Origin: Dichetophora obliterata
Taxonomy: Eukaryota; Arthropoda; Insecta; Diptera; Sciomyzidae
NCBI GenBank assembly: GCA_963920525.1
Contig: OY986438.1
Coordinates: 96,313,671-96,377,670 of the forward strand
Reading direction: 5' to 3'
DNA: 64,000 nucleotides
A model generated the notes under the pieces. It worked only from the letters and a program-made list of their open reading frames with translations. It had not been told where the DNA came from and did no database searches. Position 1 is the first letter of the stretch; each line of letters starts with the position of its first letter. Shown piece after piece: positions 1-12,370 of this stretch. Made by a program: the position numbers and the translations under genes.

Positions 1-480
1 AAGGTAACGTAGCGCGAAGTTGCCAACTGTCAAGTTAAAATCTGTTTATTGATAAATGTGTACAAGTCGATACCGAAATGTGTAGATTTCTTACGATTTT
101 TGTCAGTTCGACAGCTGTGGGACAAGCGAATAATTTTGTTTAACTTCACAAATTTTAAAAATTTTAATGCTATATAAGAAAGAATGCAGTCTTTTACTGA
201 AGAGGAGAAGTTAATAAGCCTACTAGAAAAAACGCTTGTCTTTATACCAAATATTCTGCGTGGTTCAGCGCATGCACTACGTTGGACTACGATTCCGGTA
301 ATCGTTTATCCTCGATGCAACGTCGCACTACGCTACTTCCCGTTGCCCCACCTCACTTTACGCTTGGGTAATTAAGCCTTAAGAGTTGCACAGTAAGTTA
401 TGGCATATTCGGATAAAGCGAACGATTTTATATTAGAATATGTTATGGTTAAAAGGTTTTGTAAGCCTTAACTGTAAATA
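1..480. other. No recognisable gene (left edge)
   Basis: I see no supported gene here. A short open frame from the ATG at 184 (63 codons) begins MQSFTEEEKLISLLEK. This faintly recalls the start of MADF-type DNA-binding proteins found in fly genomes and transposons, but after about 16 residues the frame reads as random sequence with no domain. It may be the start of a truncated element. I do not call it a gene. Confidence 0.3.
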
Positions 481-666
481 GGAAACTCGATTTGAAACAT
501 TTTATGCTTCTTCAAATTCACCTGATTTAGAGGCGCTTATTTAGTTTGAGAATTTTATGGACTTTCCTTCAATTTACGCGCTTATATTGCATCCAAGACT
601 CAGAATCAAGCCTTGCAGGGAGGTTTTGTAATATGTTAAGAAACTGTATAGAACCCAAAACCCATC
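481..666 (+). repeat. Dispersed repeat fragment, related to 44.84-45.05 and 52.86-53.09 kb
   Basis: This stretch matches two other places in the window by eye. They are 44838-45060 on the same strand and 52860-53090 on the opposite strand. Shared landmarks in order are GAAACTCGATTTGAAACATT, TTGAGAATTTT, GACTCAGAATCAAGCCTTGCAGGGAGGTT and AAACCCATC. The other two copies lie inside the larger inverted-repeat arms described below, so this is a fragment of that family. In the copy at 45.03 kb the same point reads AACCCATCTATATCTTTATA, so the family carries a short TATATC-like seed exactly where the long array begins here. Confidence 0.7.
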
Positions 667-1470
667 ATATCTATATCTATATCTACATCTACATCTATAT
701 CTATATCTATATCTATATCTATATCTATATCTACATCTATATCTATATCTATATCTACATCTATATCTATATCTATATCTATATCTATATCTATATCTAT
801 ATCTATATCTATATCTATATCTATATCTATATCTATATCTATATCTATATCTATATCTACATCTATATCTATATCTATATCTATATCTATATCTATATCT
901 ATATCTATATCTATATCTATATCTATATCTATATCTATATCTATATCTATATCTATATCTATATCTATATCTATATCTATATCTATATCTATATCTATAT
1001 CTATATCTATATCTATATCTATATCTATATCTATATCTATATCTATATCTATATCTATATCTATATCTATATCTATATCTATATCTATATCTATATCTAT
1101 ATCTATATCTATATCTATATCTATATCTATATCTATATCTATATCTATATCTATATCTATATCTATATCTATATCTATATCTATATCTATATCTATATCT
1201 ATATCTATATCTATATCTATATCTATATCTATATCTATATCTATATCTATATCTATATCTATATCTATATCTATATCTATATCTATATCTATATCTATAT
1301 CTATATCTATATCTATATCTATATCTATATCTATATCTATATCTATATCTATATCTATATCTATATCTATATCTATATCTATATCTATATCTATATCTAT
1401 ATCTATATCTATATCTATATCTATATCTATATCTATATCTATATCTATATCTATATCTATATCTATATCT
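667..1470. repeat. (TATATC)n microsatellite array 1
   Basis: About 800 bp of head-to-tail TATATC hexamers. The left third carries scattered ACATCT variant units (for example near 684, 732, 756 and 858), and the right part is nearly perfect. Long apparent open frames of Tyr-Ile or Ile-Asp dipeptides across it are artefacts of the repeat. It ends against a run of 12 T that forms the poly(A) tail of the neighbouring minus-strand LINE. Confidence 0.98.
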
Positions 1471-2847
1471 TTTTTTTTTTTTGTTGGACGTAGTGATAGC
1501 GCGCTATCATCTAGTGGCCCCACGATACTCCACCAGCTCCACCCCGGAACCGCGTTAGCATTTCATCAGGACGGGGGTTTGATTTCGTAAGATTCCTACG
1601 TCCTCCTTAAGCAAGGAGGTTCGGAACTACTGAAGTTTCTCTCCTTTAATATTTTATTTATGTGTCTTTCACACAAAGTCCATGCATGTTCAGATTTTAG
1701 CATTTCGTTCAACAGATTCTCTTCAGTTAATGTAACACCTAGCATATCATTTAAAGCTCGTCTCTGCTCCAACCACTTTTCACATTCGAAAAGTATGTGC
1801 TTTGCATCTTCTTCTAGCGCTGCGCATGAATCACAGCTGCTTATTTCTTTAAGTTTAAATCTATGCAGGTATTTGTTAAAACTACCATGGTTTGTCATAG
1901 CCTGAGTCAGAAAATATCCCATGTTTCCATGTCGTCTTTCCAGCCAGACTTTTATATTGGGGATAAGGCTATATGTCCAGCTCCCGTTCATGTTTTGATT
2001 CCAACGTTCTTGCCATTTAGTCACTACATTGTCCCTGGCATTAATTTTTATTTCTGAAATTTTTTTCTTTCGCTCTTGTGTATTAGTGTTCGCCCTACTT
2101 ATAAGTTTAGTTTGGGTATATATTTCTTCTCTTTCCAGTATTAATAAGTCTATTGGTGGCAGACCTGCAAGCACTAAAGCCGCACTTGTGGACACTGTAC
2201 GGTACGCTGATATAATACGGAGAGCACTAACTCTCTGTGCTTTCTGTAGTTCCCTCATATTATTCTTCAGATTCAGTGCCCTGACAAAGGTTGGAGCAGC
2301 ATAAAGAAGCTGGGAGTGTACTACGCTGTTTATTAATTTTCTCATCTGCGGCCTTGGGCCACCACAGTTTGGCATTATTCTGGCCAATGATGCTGCCGTT
2401 CGCAAAGCTTTGTCACGAATATTTACTACGTGCTGTCCAAAGCTAAGTTTGTCATCTAATTGCACACCCAAATAGCATAAGCTTCGTTTAAAGGGTATCT
2501 CTCTATCTTGTAGACGTATTTTCGGTATTTTGAAGACCCTACGATCTGTCACTAGAATTGCTTCCGTTTTTGGAACTGCAAGTTTCAAACCGTTTCTTCG
2601 CAGCCATCTGTTACAACGACAAAAGCTATCGTTTACCACTATCTCGATTAATTCGGCAGTTCGCTGGTTTACTACCAGAGCAATATCATCAGCGTAACCT
2701 ATTAGTTTTGCACCTTCTTGTAATTCCAAATTCAGTAGACCATCGTACATTACATTCCACAGGAATGGTCCTAATACTGAGCCCTGAGGTACACCTGCTG
2801 TTATTTGGTGCTCTTTTATACCATTTTCCGTCTCATAGATTCCGTCT
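1471..2847 (-). mobile_element. R1-type non-LTR retrotransposon, 5'-truncated, between two (TATATC)n arrays
   Basis: A LINE remnant read from the minus strand. It starts at 2847, directly against array 2, and ends at 1471 with a 12-base poly(A) tail, directly against array 1. The coding part runs 2846-1596 and is followed by about 115 bp of 3' UTR. All 5' sequence (ORF1, endonuclease, RT fingers) is missing. The same hexamer lies on both sides, which is what is expected if it inserted into an existing (TATATC)n tract. R1-clade relatives with microsatellite targets are known (Waldo-type elements in ACAY repeats). A chance insertion, or expansion of repeats at both ends, cannot be excluded. Confidence 0.8.
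1596..2846 (-). pseudogene. R1-type LINE ORF2 C-terminal fragment (reverse transcriptase palm to Cys/His tail)
   Basis: An open frame of about 415 codons read from the truncation point. It opens in RT motif B ([20 protein letters not shown]), with the catalytic motif [10 protein letters not shown] about 20 residues later. The thumb follows (CYLGVQLDDKLSFGQHV, LLYAAPTFV). The C-terminus carries a Cys/His cluster, CDSCAALEEDAKHILFECEKW, of the form C-x2-C-x8-H-x4-C, typical of R1/TRAS-type ORF2 proteins. The product would be a target-primed reverse transcriptase, but motifs 0-A and the endonuclease are gone, so it cannot act alone. The remaining frame has no stop codon or frameshift, so the insertion is probably fairly young. 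Clade assignment is by motif style, not by phylogeny. Confidence 0.85.
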
Positions 2848-4455
2848 CTATATCTATATCTATATCTATATCTATATCTATATCTATATCTATATCTATA
2901 TCTATATCTTTATCTATATCTATATCTATATCTATATCTATATCTATATCTATATCTATATCTATATCTATATCTATATCTATATCTATATCTATATCTA
3001 TATCTATATCTATATCTATATCTATATCTATATCTATATCTATATCTATATCTATATCTATATCTATATCTATATCTATATCTATATCTATATCTATATC
3101 TATATCTATATCTATATCTATATCTATATCTATATCTATATCTATATCTATATCTATATCTATATCTATATCTATATCTATATCTATATCTATATCTATA
3201 TCTATATCTATATCTATATCTATATCTATATCTATATCTATATCTATATCTATATCTATATCTATATCTATATCTATATCTATATCTATATCTATATCTA
3301 TATCTATATCTATATCTATATCTATATCTATATCTATATCTATATCTATATCTATATCTATATCTATATCTATATCTATATCTATATCTATATCTATATC
3401 TATATCTATATCTATATCTATATCTATATCTATATCTATATCTATATCTATATCTATATCTATATCTATATCTATATCTATATCTATATCTATATCTATA
3501 TCTATATCTATATCTATATCTATATCTATATCTATATCTATATCTATATCTATATCTATATCTATATCTATATCTATATCTATATCTATATCTATATCTA
3601 TATCTATATCTATATCTATATCTATATCTATATCTATATCTATATCTATATCTATATCTATATCTATATCTATATCTATATCTATATCTATATCTATATC
3701 TATATCTATATCTATATCTATATCTATATCTATATCTATATCTATATCTATATCTATATCTATATCTATATCTATATCTATATCTATATCTATATCTATA
3801 TCTATATCTATATCTATATCTATATCTATATCTATATCTATATCTATATCTATATCTATATCTATATCTATATCTATATCTATATCTATATCTATATCTA
3901 TATCTATATCTATATCTATATCTATATCTATATCTATATCTATATCTATATCTATATCTATATCTATATCTATATCTATATCTATATCTATATCTATATC
4001 TATATCTATATCTATATCTATATCTATATCTATATCTATATCTATATCTATATCTATATCTATATCTATATCTATATCTATATCTATATCTATATCTATA
4101 TCTATATCTATATCTATATCTATATCTATATCTATATCTATATCTATATCTATATCTATATCTATATCTATATCTATATCTATCTATATCTATATCTATA
4201 TCTATATCTATATCTATATCTATATCTATATCTATATCTATATCTATATCTATATCTATATCTATATCTATATCTATATCTATATCTATATCTATATCTA
4301 TATCTATATCTATATCTATATCTATATCTATATCTATATCTATATCTATATCTATAATCTATATCTATATCTATCTATATCTATATCTATATCTATATCT
4401 ATATCTATATCTATATCTATATCTATATTTATGCCTATATCTATATCTAGGTTTT
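2848..4455. repeat. (TATATC)n microsatellite array 2
   Basis: About 1.6 kb of TATATC hexamers, purer than array 1. There is one TTATC variant near 2908, phase shifts near 4181, 4356 and 4373, and decay in the last 30 bases (TATTTATGCC). All long apparent open frames across it (Tyr-Ile, Ser-Ile, Leu-Tyr dipeptides) are artefacts. With array 1 it encloses the R1-type LINE. Confidence 0.98.
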
Positions 4456-5297
4456 TAACGGTTAAATTACATTTTGGGGTGTATTACCAATTTCAAATAT
4501 GGTTTCGTATTGTACTCAACCAGACCTATAACCAAGACTATGTCACTTAAAAAAGAGTAAAAGTTAATTTCTGATGTAGCAGCGTGTAATTAATTATCAT
4601 AATAATCTTAATACTATAAGAGTGAAATGAAAAAATATTAATTCAGAAATATAGCTTTAAAATCGATAATATATGTAAAAATCATACATTCTACGCACTT
4701 AACTCTGGATTTGAAATATCCAGAGTTGAAAAATGAGCGTTCGCAGATCTGAAAACTCTAGAATTACAACCTCTTAAAATAACTATAGCTTTGATTTCAG
4801 AGCTCTTAGAGACTTCTTAAAGGTCTTAAATTGAAGGTGTTGAATAATACAACTACAGCTTATACTTAATACATTTTTTAGCTGGCGCACTCTTTTAGAA
4901 AGTGCGATATTCTCACGAATTTGAAATTTTTTTCCTAAAATCTGTTCAAAATACCGATCTGAAAAATAGATCGATTTTTTTTCACATAGTCTACATATAC
5001 TTCAGTAATAAAAAAAATTGTTTCACTGATCTTCAGCTAACAACTACGAAAAAGTCGAATTTTTACGATATGAACATTCTAGGGCATGGCGCCACCTGAA
5101 TAAATCAATTGTGGACCTTCTCCTTGCACAGGTCTTTTATTTATGAATTAAAGCACCAGAAAATGCTATTAGAAGTAAATAAAAAAAAAAACTATGCACC
5201 ATAATAAGCAATTAGTGCAAAAAACAGAACAAAATCACTAAAAAAACAGAATAAAAATCTAAAACAAAACTAAAACCCATTAAGAAAAAAAAAATTA
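4456..5297. other. No gene; one short perfect hairpin
   Basis: AT-rich sequence without a convincing coding frame. A hairpin with a perfect 10 bp stem (AACTCTGGAT / ATCCAGAGTT) lies at 4701-4727. I see no element termini that I can pair with confidence. Confidence 0.5.
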
Positions 5298-5384
5298 CGT
5301 CTCTGCTGGATTTGAACTCACTACTCAAGATTCCAAAATACATGAATAACAATTTAAGCCCTAACGAACTGAGCCATTAGCACT
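5298..5384 (-). other. tRNA-like module (SINE-type head)
   Basis: Read on the minus strand, the sequence has a tRNA-like internal promoter: an A box (TGGCTCAGTTCGTTAG) followed about 45 bases later by a B box (GAGTTCAAATCC). The spacing allows for an extended variable region. A-rich runs follow on the minus strand side of the surrounding AT-rich DNA. The acceptor stem does not pair convincingly, so I read this as a tRNA-derived segment of a repeat, not a working tRNA gene. Confidence 0.5.
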
Positions 5385-5459
5385 GTTTCGATTTTAATTA
5401 AATAATATACATAACAACGTTGCTATTAAAAATGCTTCGACGAAAACGCAAAGTATCGG

Positions 5460-6212
5460 CGAATTGCAACAGTCATGAAAATATTGAAGTTGTTGTCCCT
5501 TAAAATTAACCGACATTTTGCATTAGCAAACATGATATTTTTGCTAATGTACCTCACTTAGAAGTAAAGACGAAGTAGAAGAAAAAAGGAAGAGTAAAAT
5601 TAAAAAATTTAGACTTCTTAACTTAGCATTTAAATTATAACCTGCCACATTCCTTTCATCGGCAGGCCTGCTTTGTTTTTCATCTTGGATTTTTCTTTGA
5701 CATATATTGTCTTAAGGAGGTGAGACGACAGTTACGTTAAAGCCCTGCGTAAGTGCATTTGAACCCATATTTAAATCATTTGTTTATTTCACACTAACTT
5801 CACTGTCTTGCTTTCTGCAAAGAAATAATGTGCTCGATTGCAGCGAAGACCAAAAAAAGAAAATAGCGCAAATAAAAATAGATCCTAGGGATTGTTGATC
5901 TGAAATATCGTTGTCAGAGAGCTCAATGCAGTCAATGCAACGAAAACTTGTTCACTGGCAATATATGATTCCGATCAATATAGCAAGAATTGTGCGCGGT
6001 CGCCAACAACGAAAAAAACACCAGAAACGACAAGAAGAAACAACAACACACACTTTATTTACCAACAACGACGAGAAAAAGCAACAACACACACTTTATT
6101 TACCAACAACGACAAGAAAAAGCAACAACACACACGCGCTGTATTGTTGCGGTGGAATTACAATCGAGGAATTACAACAATCATGAAAATCTTGAAGTTG
6201 TTGTAAAAAAAT
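5460..6212. repeat. Interval bounded by a 42 bp direct repeat
   Basis: Nearly the same 42 bases occur at 5461-5502 and 6168-6209 (GAATTGCAACAGTCATGAAAA and GAATTACAACAATCATGAAAA, both continuing TNTTGAAGTTGTTG). Each copy is itself a weak palindrome (ACAAC...GTTGT). The interval holds no gene. It may be an element or tandem block whose units have diverged. Confidence 0.4.
6018..6138. repeat. 41 bp tandem repeat, about 2.7 copies
   Basis: The unit is 41 bases, beginning AACAACACACACTTTATTTA and ending CGACGAGAAAAAGC. It is repeated head to tail with one or two substitutions. Apparent open frames here (Thr/Gln/Lys-rich) simply follow the repeat in different phases and are not taken as coding. 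Confidence 0.8.
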
Positions 6213-7239
6213 GTCGAGCTAGGCGCTGACGACCGCTGATTTAAATGATCCAAATGATCGATTGCCATCTATTGGTTTTTATTCTCATCCTACCCATGGC
6301 CGGCTTTACCTATCTAGGCGCCCCGGGTGAGTCATGCACTTGGCGCCCTTTTATATTTAACTAGTATCGCCTGTGGCCGAAATTCAACCAACTTTCTGAT
6401 ATATCAATCGTTTTTTTCTTGTTCTGAGGCGACCTTGCTTTAAGAAAATGTGCTGTACTAAAAAAATCTTAAGGTTAAAATTATCGCAATAATTTTGATT
6501 AAAAAATTTATTAATTTATACTGAAAAAACAAATAGCAAAAAAAAAAACCTTTCATAACTTGATGTAATATTTATTTTGACTTTTGAAGTCAGTTTAGAA
6601 TAAATTTAAATTGTAATTTCATATTAATCTTTTTCTTTTCCTCACAGAAGTTTGACAATTTTTAACCTTTGATTCAGTAAGGAATATTATGTCAGCTTTT
6701 TCGATTCCTAATGACATGCAGTAATATTTATGTATTTATATTTCAAATTTCGCATTTAAATTTTCAAAATTATAATTAAATCAGAAATTTGTAAATCATT
6801 ATATAAATCAGAAAATTAATACCATCGCGAAAGAAATCAAAAAACAACCCTAGTAGGTAGCGCTCAAGGAAATGTGAATAATAAACATAAAAATTGTAAT
6901 TGTGTGTAAATTAAAACACGCAAGGTTTAAAAGCCATGAAAATTTAAGCCGAAAAGGAGTAAGCTATTTTGTAAATTTACAAATTTTTGTGTGTAAAGCT
7001 TGAGCTTGATTTACACAAAAAATGTGTATATTTCACGCGTGTGTAAATTTATTAGAGTATAACTTTGACAGCTGCTGAATCATAACAATTGGAAAAACTA
7101 GCATTGCTCTCTGGTCACCCAGTGAGTGACCACTCACAAAGTGTTAATATCAGATTAAATTAAATATTCGGTGTAATTTTTATTGCCGAACTATTTTTAC
7201 AGCAAGCATTTTTTTTATTTGTAAATTTGTTAAAATATG
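6213..7239. other. No gene; hAT-like terminus near 6295
   Basis: At 6290-6352 the sequence reads GGCCGGCTTTACCTATCTAG then GCGCCCCGGGTGAG, ending CTTGGCGCCC. This resembles the outer end of hAT-type transposons in insects and the terminus at 39557-39594. I find no partner end nearby. The rest is AT-rich sequence with no feature I can support. Confidence 0.35.
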
Positions 7240-9130
7240 CACAGAGAAAAAAAGTACCACATAAAATCTATAAGATTTCTTCTTAAAATGTATTAAGATC
7301 AAGGGGTATGAAAGACGAAGGAAGAGAAGCATGTCGTAAGAAGAAAACTTTTTAAGTTTTCATCAAAAGTCTTCTTAAATTTATTTAAAAAGATTTTTTC
7401 TTAATTTCTTATAAAATGCATTTTTTCGAGACACTTACGTGTTTATTAGGAATTTTTTCTTAATAAAATTTGAGAAGATAATCTAAGAGTTTACATTACG
7501 TTCCGTTATCATTATTCTTGGCTTATTAGGTTTCCTTTTTGAGAGAATTACCGCCTGATTACAGAAACAAAAATCATAAGCAGTTAAGTCTTGTTGTTAG
7601 CGGTGTACGCATTGATCAAATCGCTCATAAAATGATTTGCCAAATGATTTGAAATTAAATATTTGACCAACTGAAATAAGTATGAATTTGATGGCGATTT
7701 GACGAGTCCAAACACTCATCAAATCGTTTGTCAAATCATTTGAATAAAATCATCATTAAGATTTGCTAATTGCGTTTAAAACAATACCTTTTTTCAAGAA
7801 GAACTTTTTTGTAAAAGTAGGGAAAGTATAGATTTTCAACAAAACAAAAATCCTGCTGCTTTAATTGAACCTGTTGAATTTACTTTACATGAACATACGA
7901 ATGAAGTCACTTTTCGCAGAACCAAATTTAAAAAAGGCCGTGTAGTAACTCTAGATGAATTACTAGTAAACTGTCAAGTATATGAAATTATTAATTTTAT
8001 TATAAAAAAAAAAATTAATTTCATATTTTTGCCCAAAAATTTAATGTTATCAGTTTTAGTAAGATCTTCCAGGTGTTTTAATAGGAAATAAGACTAACTC
8101 ATATAATATATTAAATTTATATTGTATTGATGGACCTCTCACACATTTTTATATATAAAGTAATGGTTTAAAAGTTATGAGAAAAAAAAATATTGGTATT
8201 AGAGCTCTGTAACTATAACTATCTATAGTATAACTGAGTAACTTTCATTTAACTATAATTTAATTGTATGAATTTCAGTAGATATAAATAAAAATAAAAC
8301 AAATAATCTACTGTATTTTTCATTGTGAAGATAAGCAAATAAAGAAGAAACCCTAGTAGCTGTATAAGATTTCTACTTAAACAAAATCAAGAAGAAAACC
8401 TAGTAGCTGTATAAGATTTCTTCTTAACAAAATCAAGAAGAAAACCTAGTGGCTGTAAAAGATTTCTTCTTAAGCAAAATCAAGAAGGAAACCTAGCAGC
8501 TGTGTAAGATTTCTTCTTAACAAAATCAAGAAGAAAACCTAGTGGCTGTAAAAGATTTCTTCTTAAACAAAATCAGGAAAAAAACCTAGTGGCTGCATAA
8601 GATTTCTTCTTAACAAAATCAAGAAGAAAACCTAGTGGCTGATAAGATTTCTTCTTAAACAAAACCAAGAAGGAAACCTAGTTGCTTTAGAAGATTTCTT
8701 CTTAACAAAATCAAGAAGAAAACCTATTGGATGTATAAGATGAATTCTTAAACAAAATCAAGAAGAAAACCTAGTGGTTGTATAAGATTTATTCTTAAAC
8801 AAAATCAAGAAGAAAACCTAGTGGCTGTATAAGATTTCTTCTTAAACAAAATCAAGAAGAAAACCTAGTGGCTGTATAAGATTTCTTCTTAAACAAAACC
8901 AAGAAGAAAACCCAGTAGCATTATAAGATTTCTTCTTAAACAAAATCAAGAAGAAAACTGAGTAGCTTTATAAGACTTCTTCTTAAACAAAATCAAGAAG
9001 AACTCCTAATAGTTGTATAAGATTTCTTCTTAATTAAAATTAAGAAAATTTTTTTTTAAAATTAAAATTAAAAAATAAAGAAAAATTAAAAAATAAAGAA
9101 ATTAGGTTTTTATGTGGCGATTTTTCTGTG
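7240..9130. mobile_element. Non-autonomous TIR element containing a long hairpin-repeat array
   Basis: The left end begins CACAGAGAAAAAAAGTACCA and the right end, reversed, begins CACAGAAAAATCGCCACATA. Both continue into ACATAAAA and a TTTCTT-rich stretch, giving imperfect inverted ends of about 40 bp. No transposase frame lies between them. The right half is the 46-48 bp tandem array (separate entry), whose units resemble the inner part of the left terminus (AAGATTTCTTCTTAA). The array therefore probably grew by amplification of terminal-repeat sequence, as seen in foldback and Galileo-type elements. The superfamily is not assigned. Confidence 0.55.
8344..9040. repeat. Tandem array of a 46-48 bp hairpin unit, about 15 copies
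   Basis: Each unit reads about AGAAGAAAACCTAGTGGCTG then TATAAGATTTCTTCTTAA and ACAAAATCA. Its two ends are complementary (AAGAAGAAA against TTTCTTCTT), so every unit can form a stem of about 9 bp around a loop of roughly 20 bases. I count 15 units with a few substitutions and 1-2 base length changes each. No coding frame spans it. Confidence 0.9.
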
Positions 9131-12100
9131 TCTGAATCATATTTACTTCGCTCAAATCAGTTGATCCAAATTATCTTTCGCAGTGCGAATGAATTCAGTT
9201 ATGGGCTTTTTTCTATATTTTTGTTGTTCCCTTTGTTTTAATTAAGTGAATCTTTCGTATTTTTTCTATAGAAATCCCAGATTCATTGGGCTAAAGAATC
9301 AATTACAGAGTATTTTTTACCCGCATAATCTGCACATACTGACCTTTGTTATGAGTATCTCTTCCTTCATGTGAAGGGCTAGCTGGTTATTAATAATAAA
9401 TAACGACAACAACTACAACTACTGAACCTGGATTATTTGTGCCCGCATGCGTTACTTACCGATGTATCTCAGTCTGTCTGTTTGTCTGTCCGTTTGTCTT
9501 TTGCTTATCTTTCTACATACAAAACACTTTGCGTAGCTTCTGTGTTACACGGTCAATTTTAAGTTCTATAGATATTGCTGTTGTTGAGGCTGCTGCTTTA
9601 ATTTTTAAGCAAAGCGTAGACAGCAATCATAATAACAGCTACAGCAACAACAACATCCAACACACACGGCAATTGCATCGGCTATAAGAAGCTATTGCAG
9701 TTAGAATTGAACCTCAGCAGCAACAACCTTAGTTAGTGTCAGTCGCTGGAACCCGCATCACATACAACAAACATCAAAAATAACAACACCACTTTATCAT
9801 TGAAACAACCAAGTCAGTCCGTGACACCTTCACACCTTCTGGCAAAACTCAGAAAACACAAAAGAACAAAAAACTAAAATAAAACAAAAAATAAAAAGAG
9901 TTCTTCTACTGCCACTTGGAGCTTACTTATTTGGATGAATGCGGCAACATGTTCGAAAGTGGATGGATGGATGGATGGATGGATGGTAGTTGAATGGTGC
10001 CAACAAGAGCAAGAAGGCAGGAAAAGGTGAAACATGTAGGGGGCATGGTTAAGCTAAGACAAGCTGGCACAAGCTGACGGCAATTAACGTGACAAACGAC
10101 AATGAAGATAATGCGCGCATGTCTAAAATTATTTTGTAATTGTTTTTTTCTCCAACATAGTAAAGAAAAAATTGTTACACTATTACTATGTGCCGGAGAG
10201 AACAATGCAACAAAAACAAAACAAAAACAACAACAATTCACCGCATTCAGCCTAGAACTCAAGTGTTGTCATGTTGCTGATAGAGCCATCGAACAATACT
10301 CGTAATAATAAAAAATGTTGCAAGTTTTTGTTGTTTAAAACTGGAAAAAACAAAATTATTGCAAAATCAAAGAATACCTCCACTAAACCAAAAATGAAGG
10401 TATGGTGAAAAGTGATAGTTTTGCGAAATATTTTGGGTTGTAATTTTTTGAATGCCGCACTCTGAAAACTGGCTGAGCTCTGTTTAACTGTTGATTTATA
10501 TGTAAATCCATAGCGGAGTGGTTTATGACATCATTGCCGATCCTCGAGCTGTGGAGGGAAGCCAAAATAAAAAGTGTTGGAAGGTGGGGTGCCAAAATAA
10601 AAAATAATTATATTAAACCACACATTACCCTCAGTATGATAGCACTGGCTGACATTTTTTATACCCTGAAACTACGTTATTCGTTTTCGAAGGTTGTCGG
10701 TACTCTGAATTTGAATTTGATCTCAGAATTGCTCTGTTACGTCAGGTTCTCGAGATATCCTTTTTGTTTTATTTTTTTTTGATTCCCTGTAAAATATTTT
10801 TATATCTTATTTCCCCGAAAACATCTTTCATAAAATTAAATTACTTGAGTGTTTTCCTGTATTAGAACAATATTATTATAATTTCTCCGGGAAAAAAAAG
10901 ATATCCAAAAAATTCCAAGTGCATTTTCCGACCTTAGAGTGGACGAATGAAGAGATCTAACCTAAATCCTTAGCAGCAGTTCTACTGAACTTACATTAAC
11001 CATTGATTTGCTATTAGTTTTAACCCATAAACAGCCGGTTACTTTGATTCTAGTGGAGCTAGAAACGTGTAATTTCATATTTGACCCATATTTGGTCTTT
11101 TTAGAGTATTTGGATTGCAATATTCGGACATTTTTTTGTTTCCGCATAATTCGAACAAAGCAGTTTTGAAAGAAAGGTTATAAAAATAAATATATAATCG
11201 AACTATTTTTGACTTGTTTCGGAAGATGTTGGTTTCATGGTGCTTTTTTTAAGAGTTATAATCCAAAGTTTAAAGGAATAATTTTTAAAATTTAAAAAAA
11301 ATTATAAAAATATTTAAAAAAAATTAAGTGTATAAAAAGAAGTTTTAGATCTATATACTTTTATCCGCAAAAGTTCACAATTTCCTACACAGAGTTAAAA
11401 AAAAAATTGGTTGAGCGATGTAAAGTTTTCCCGATTATTTCGAATCTTATTTAAGGCGGCCGGTGGTCTAGCTACTCGAAAATTTAACCCTTTGTATGGC
11501 ACCTGCTCCGATTTTGATGAGTTTTTGTTTTCTTGAAGAAAAACGAAAATAAATAACACGTTTCTTCATGCTTTTGCAAAATTTTTTATTTGAACAATAT
11601 TATTAAAAAAACGTGATGATGTATTTCTGCAGCAAATGTGTTGAAAGGATGCTATATATTTGATTTAAATCGAAATGTTCAAAGCAATTATTTCTTGTCT
11701 TTGAATCGAAAAGTTACGATGTACACTTATGTTAAATTTAAATAAAAATTTTTATAGCAATTACTTCTTTTGTTGAAGCACAAACCTACGTCGCATTTAT
11801 CGCACTCCGTTTCTGAGAAGCCTGTGCAGTTTTGGAACTTACTAGACACTCTTCTAGATTTAGCTCGCATTTAATTTTGAAGATTAGAGTTTTCTTTTTC
11901 TTTTTTTGCTATTGAGTCCATTATTGTCAAAATGTTTGCTGTGTCTAGTCGAAAATCTGCTGAGTTAAGGAGTTTAAGGCTGTAGCCTTGTGCACACTAG
12001 CAATGGCATAGAGCAAGATTTTTTGATTTCGTTATGCTGGGACCTTTTATTTTGTGAGATTTGATAAAAAAGTGCATGAGCCAAAAACTTAAGGGGATGG

Positions 12101-12370
12101 GACGGGGGAGACGATATTTCGTCTCATCAAGGTCAAAGTTAAAAAATTGTAAGGTTTATATGATCGACCCTCATTAATTACACTGTGCGACAAATGGTAG
12201 GGGTCAGTGATCGGGAAGGGTTAAAACTACCGGGGAAAGTTATATCGGTAAAAAAGAAGTTATACGTGTTCCGGGGTTCGCTGGGCCTCATCTAGGAATC
12301 AAAATATATCGATTTGAAGTTAGTAAGTATCGTATAGGGGACTTTTTCACGTTTTAGGCTCTTTTGTTTG
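9131..12370. other. No gene seen; CAA/CAG-rich and (GGAT)n tracts
   Basis: The stretch 9570-9850 is rich in CAA/CAG/AAC trinucleotides, common in fly noncoding DNA. A (GGAT)6 tract lies at 9961-9986. Short open frames (for example 9439-9687 and 10262-9927 minus) show no domain and are interrupted by these repeats. From 10.3 to 12.3 kb there is only AT-rich sequence. At about 12180 the sequence CACTGTGCGACAAATGG could be a CAC-type transposon terminus for the element to the right, but no matching right end is visible. Confidence 0.5.

Noticed and set aside
1660..2304. Plus-strand frames across the R1 LINE
   Set aside because: Antisense shadows of the clear RT frame on the minus strand.
546..4550. 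Long open frames encoding Tyr-Ile, Ile-Asp, Ser-Ile or Leu-Tyr dipeptides
   Set aside because: They simply translate the (TATATC)n arrays in different phases, and no non-repeat domain is attached.
8344..9040. CRISPR-like regular array
   Set aside because: Units are head to tail with no unique spacers, in an insect-type genome. This is a tandem hairpin repeat inside a transposable element.
9439..10595. Small frames with signal-peptide-like hydrophobic stretches
   Set aside because: No conserved motif, overlapping antisense frames, embedded in CAA- and GGAT-repeat DNA.
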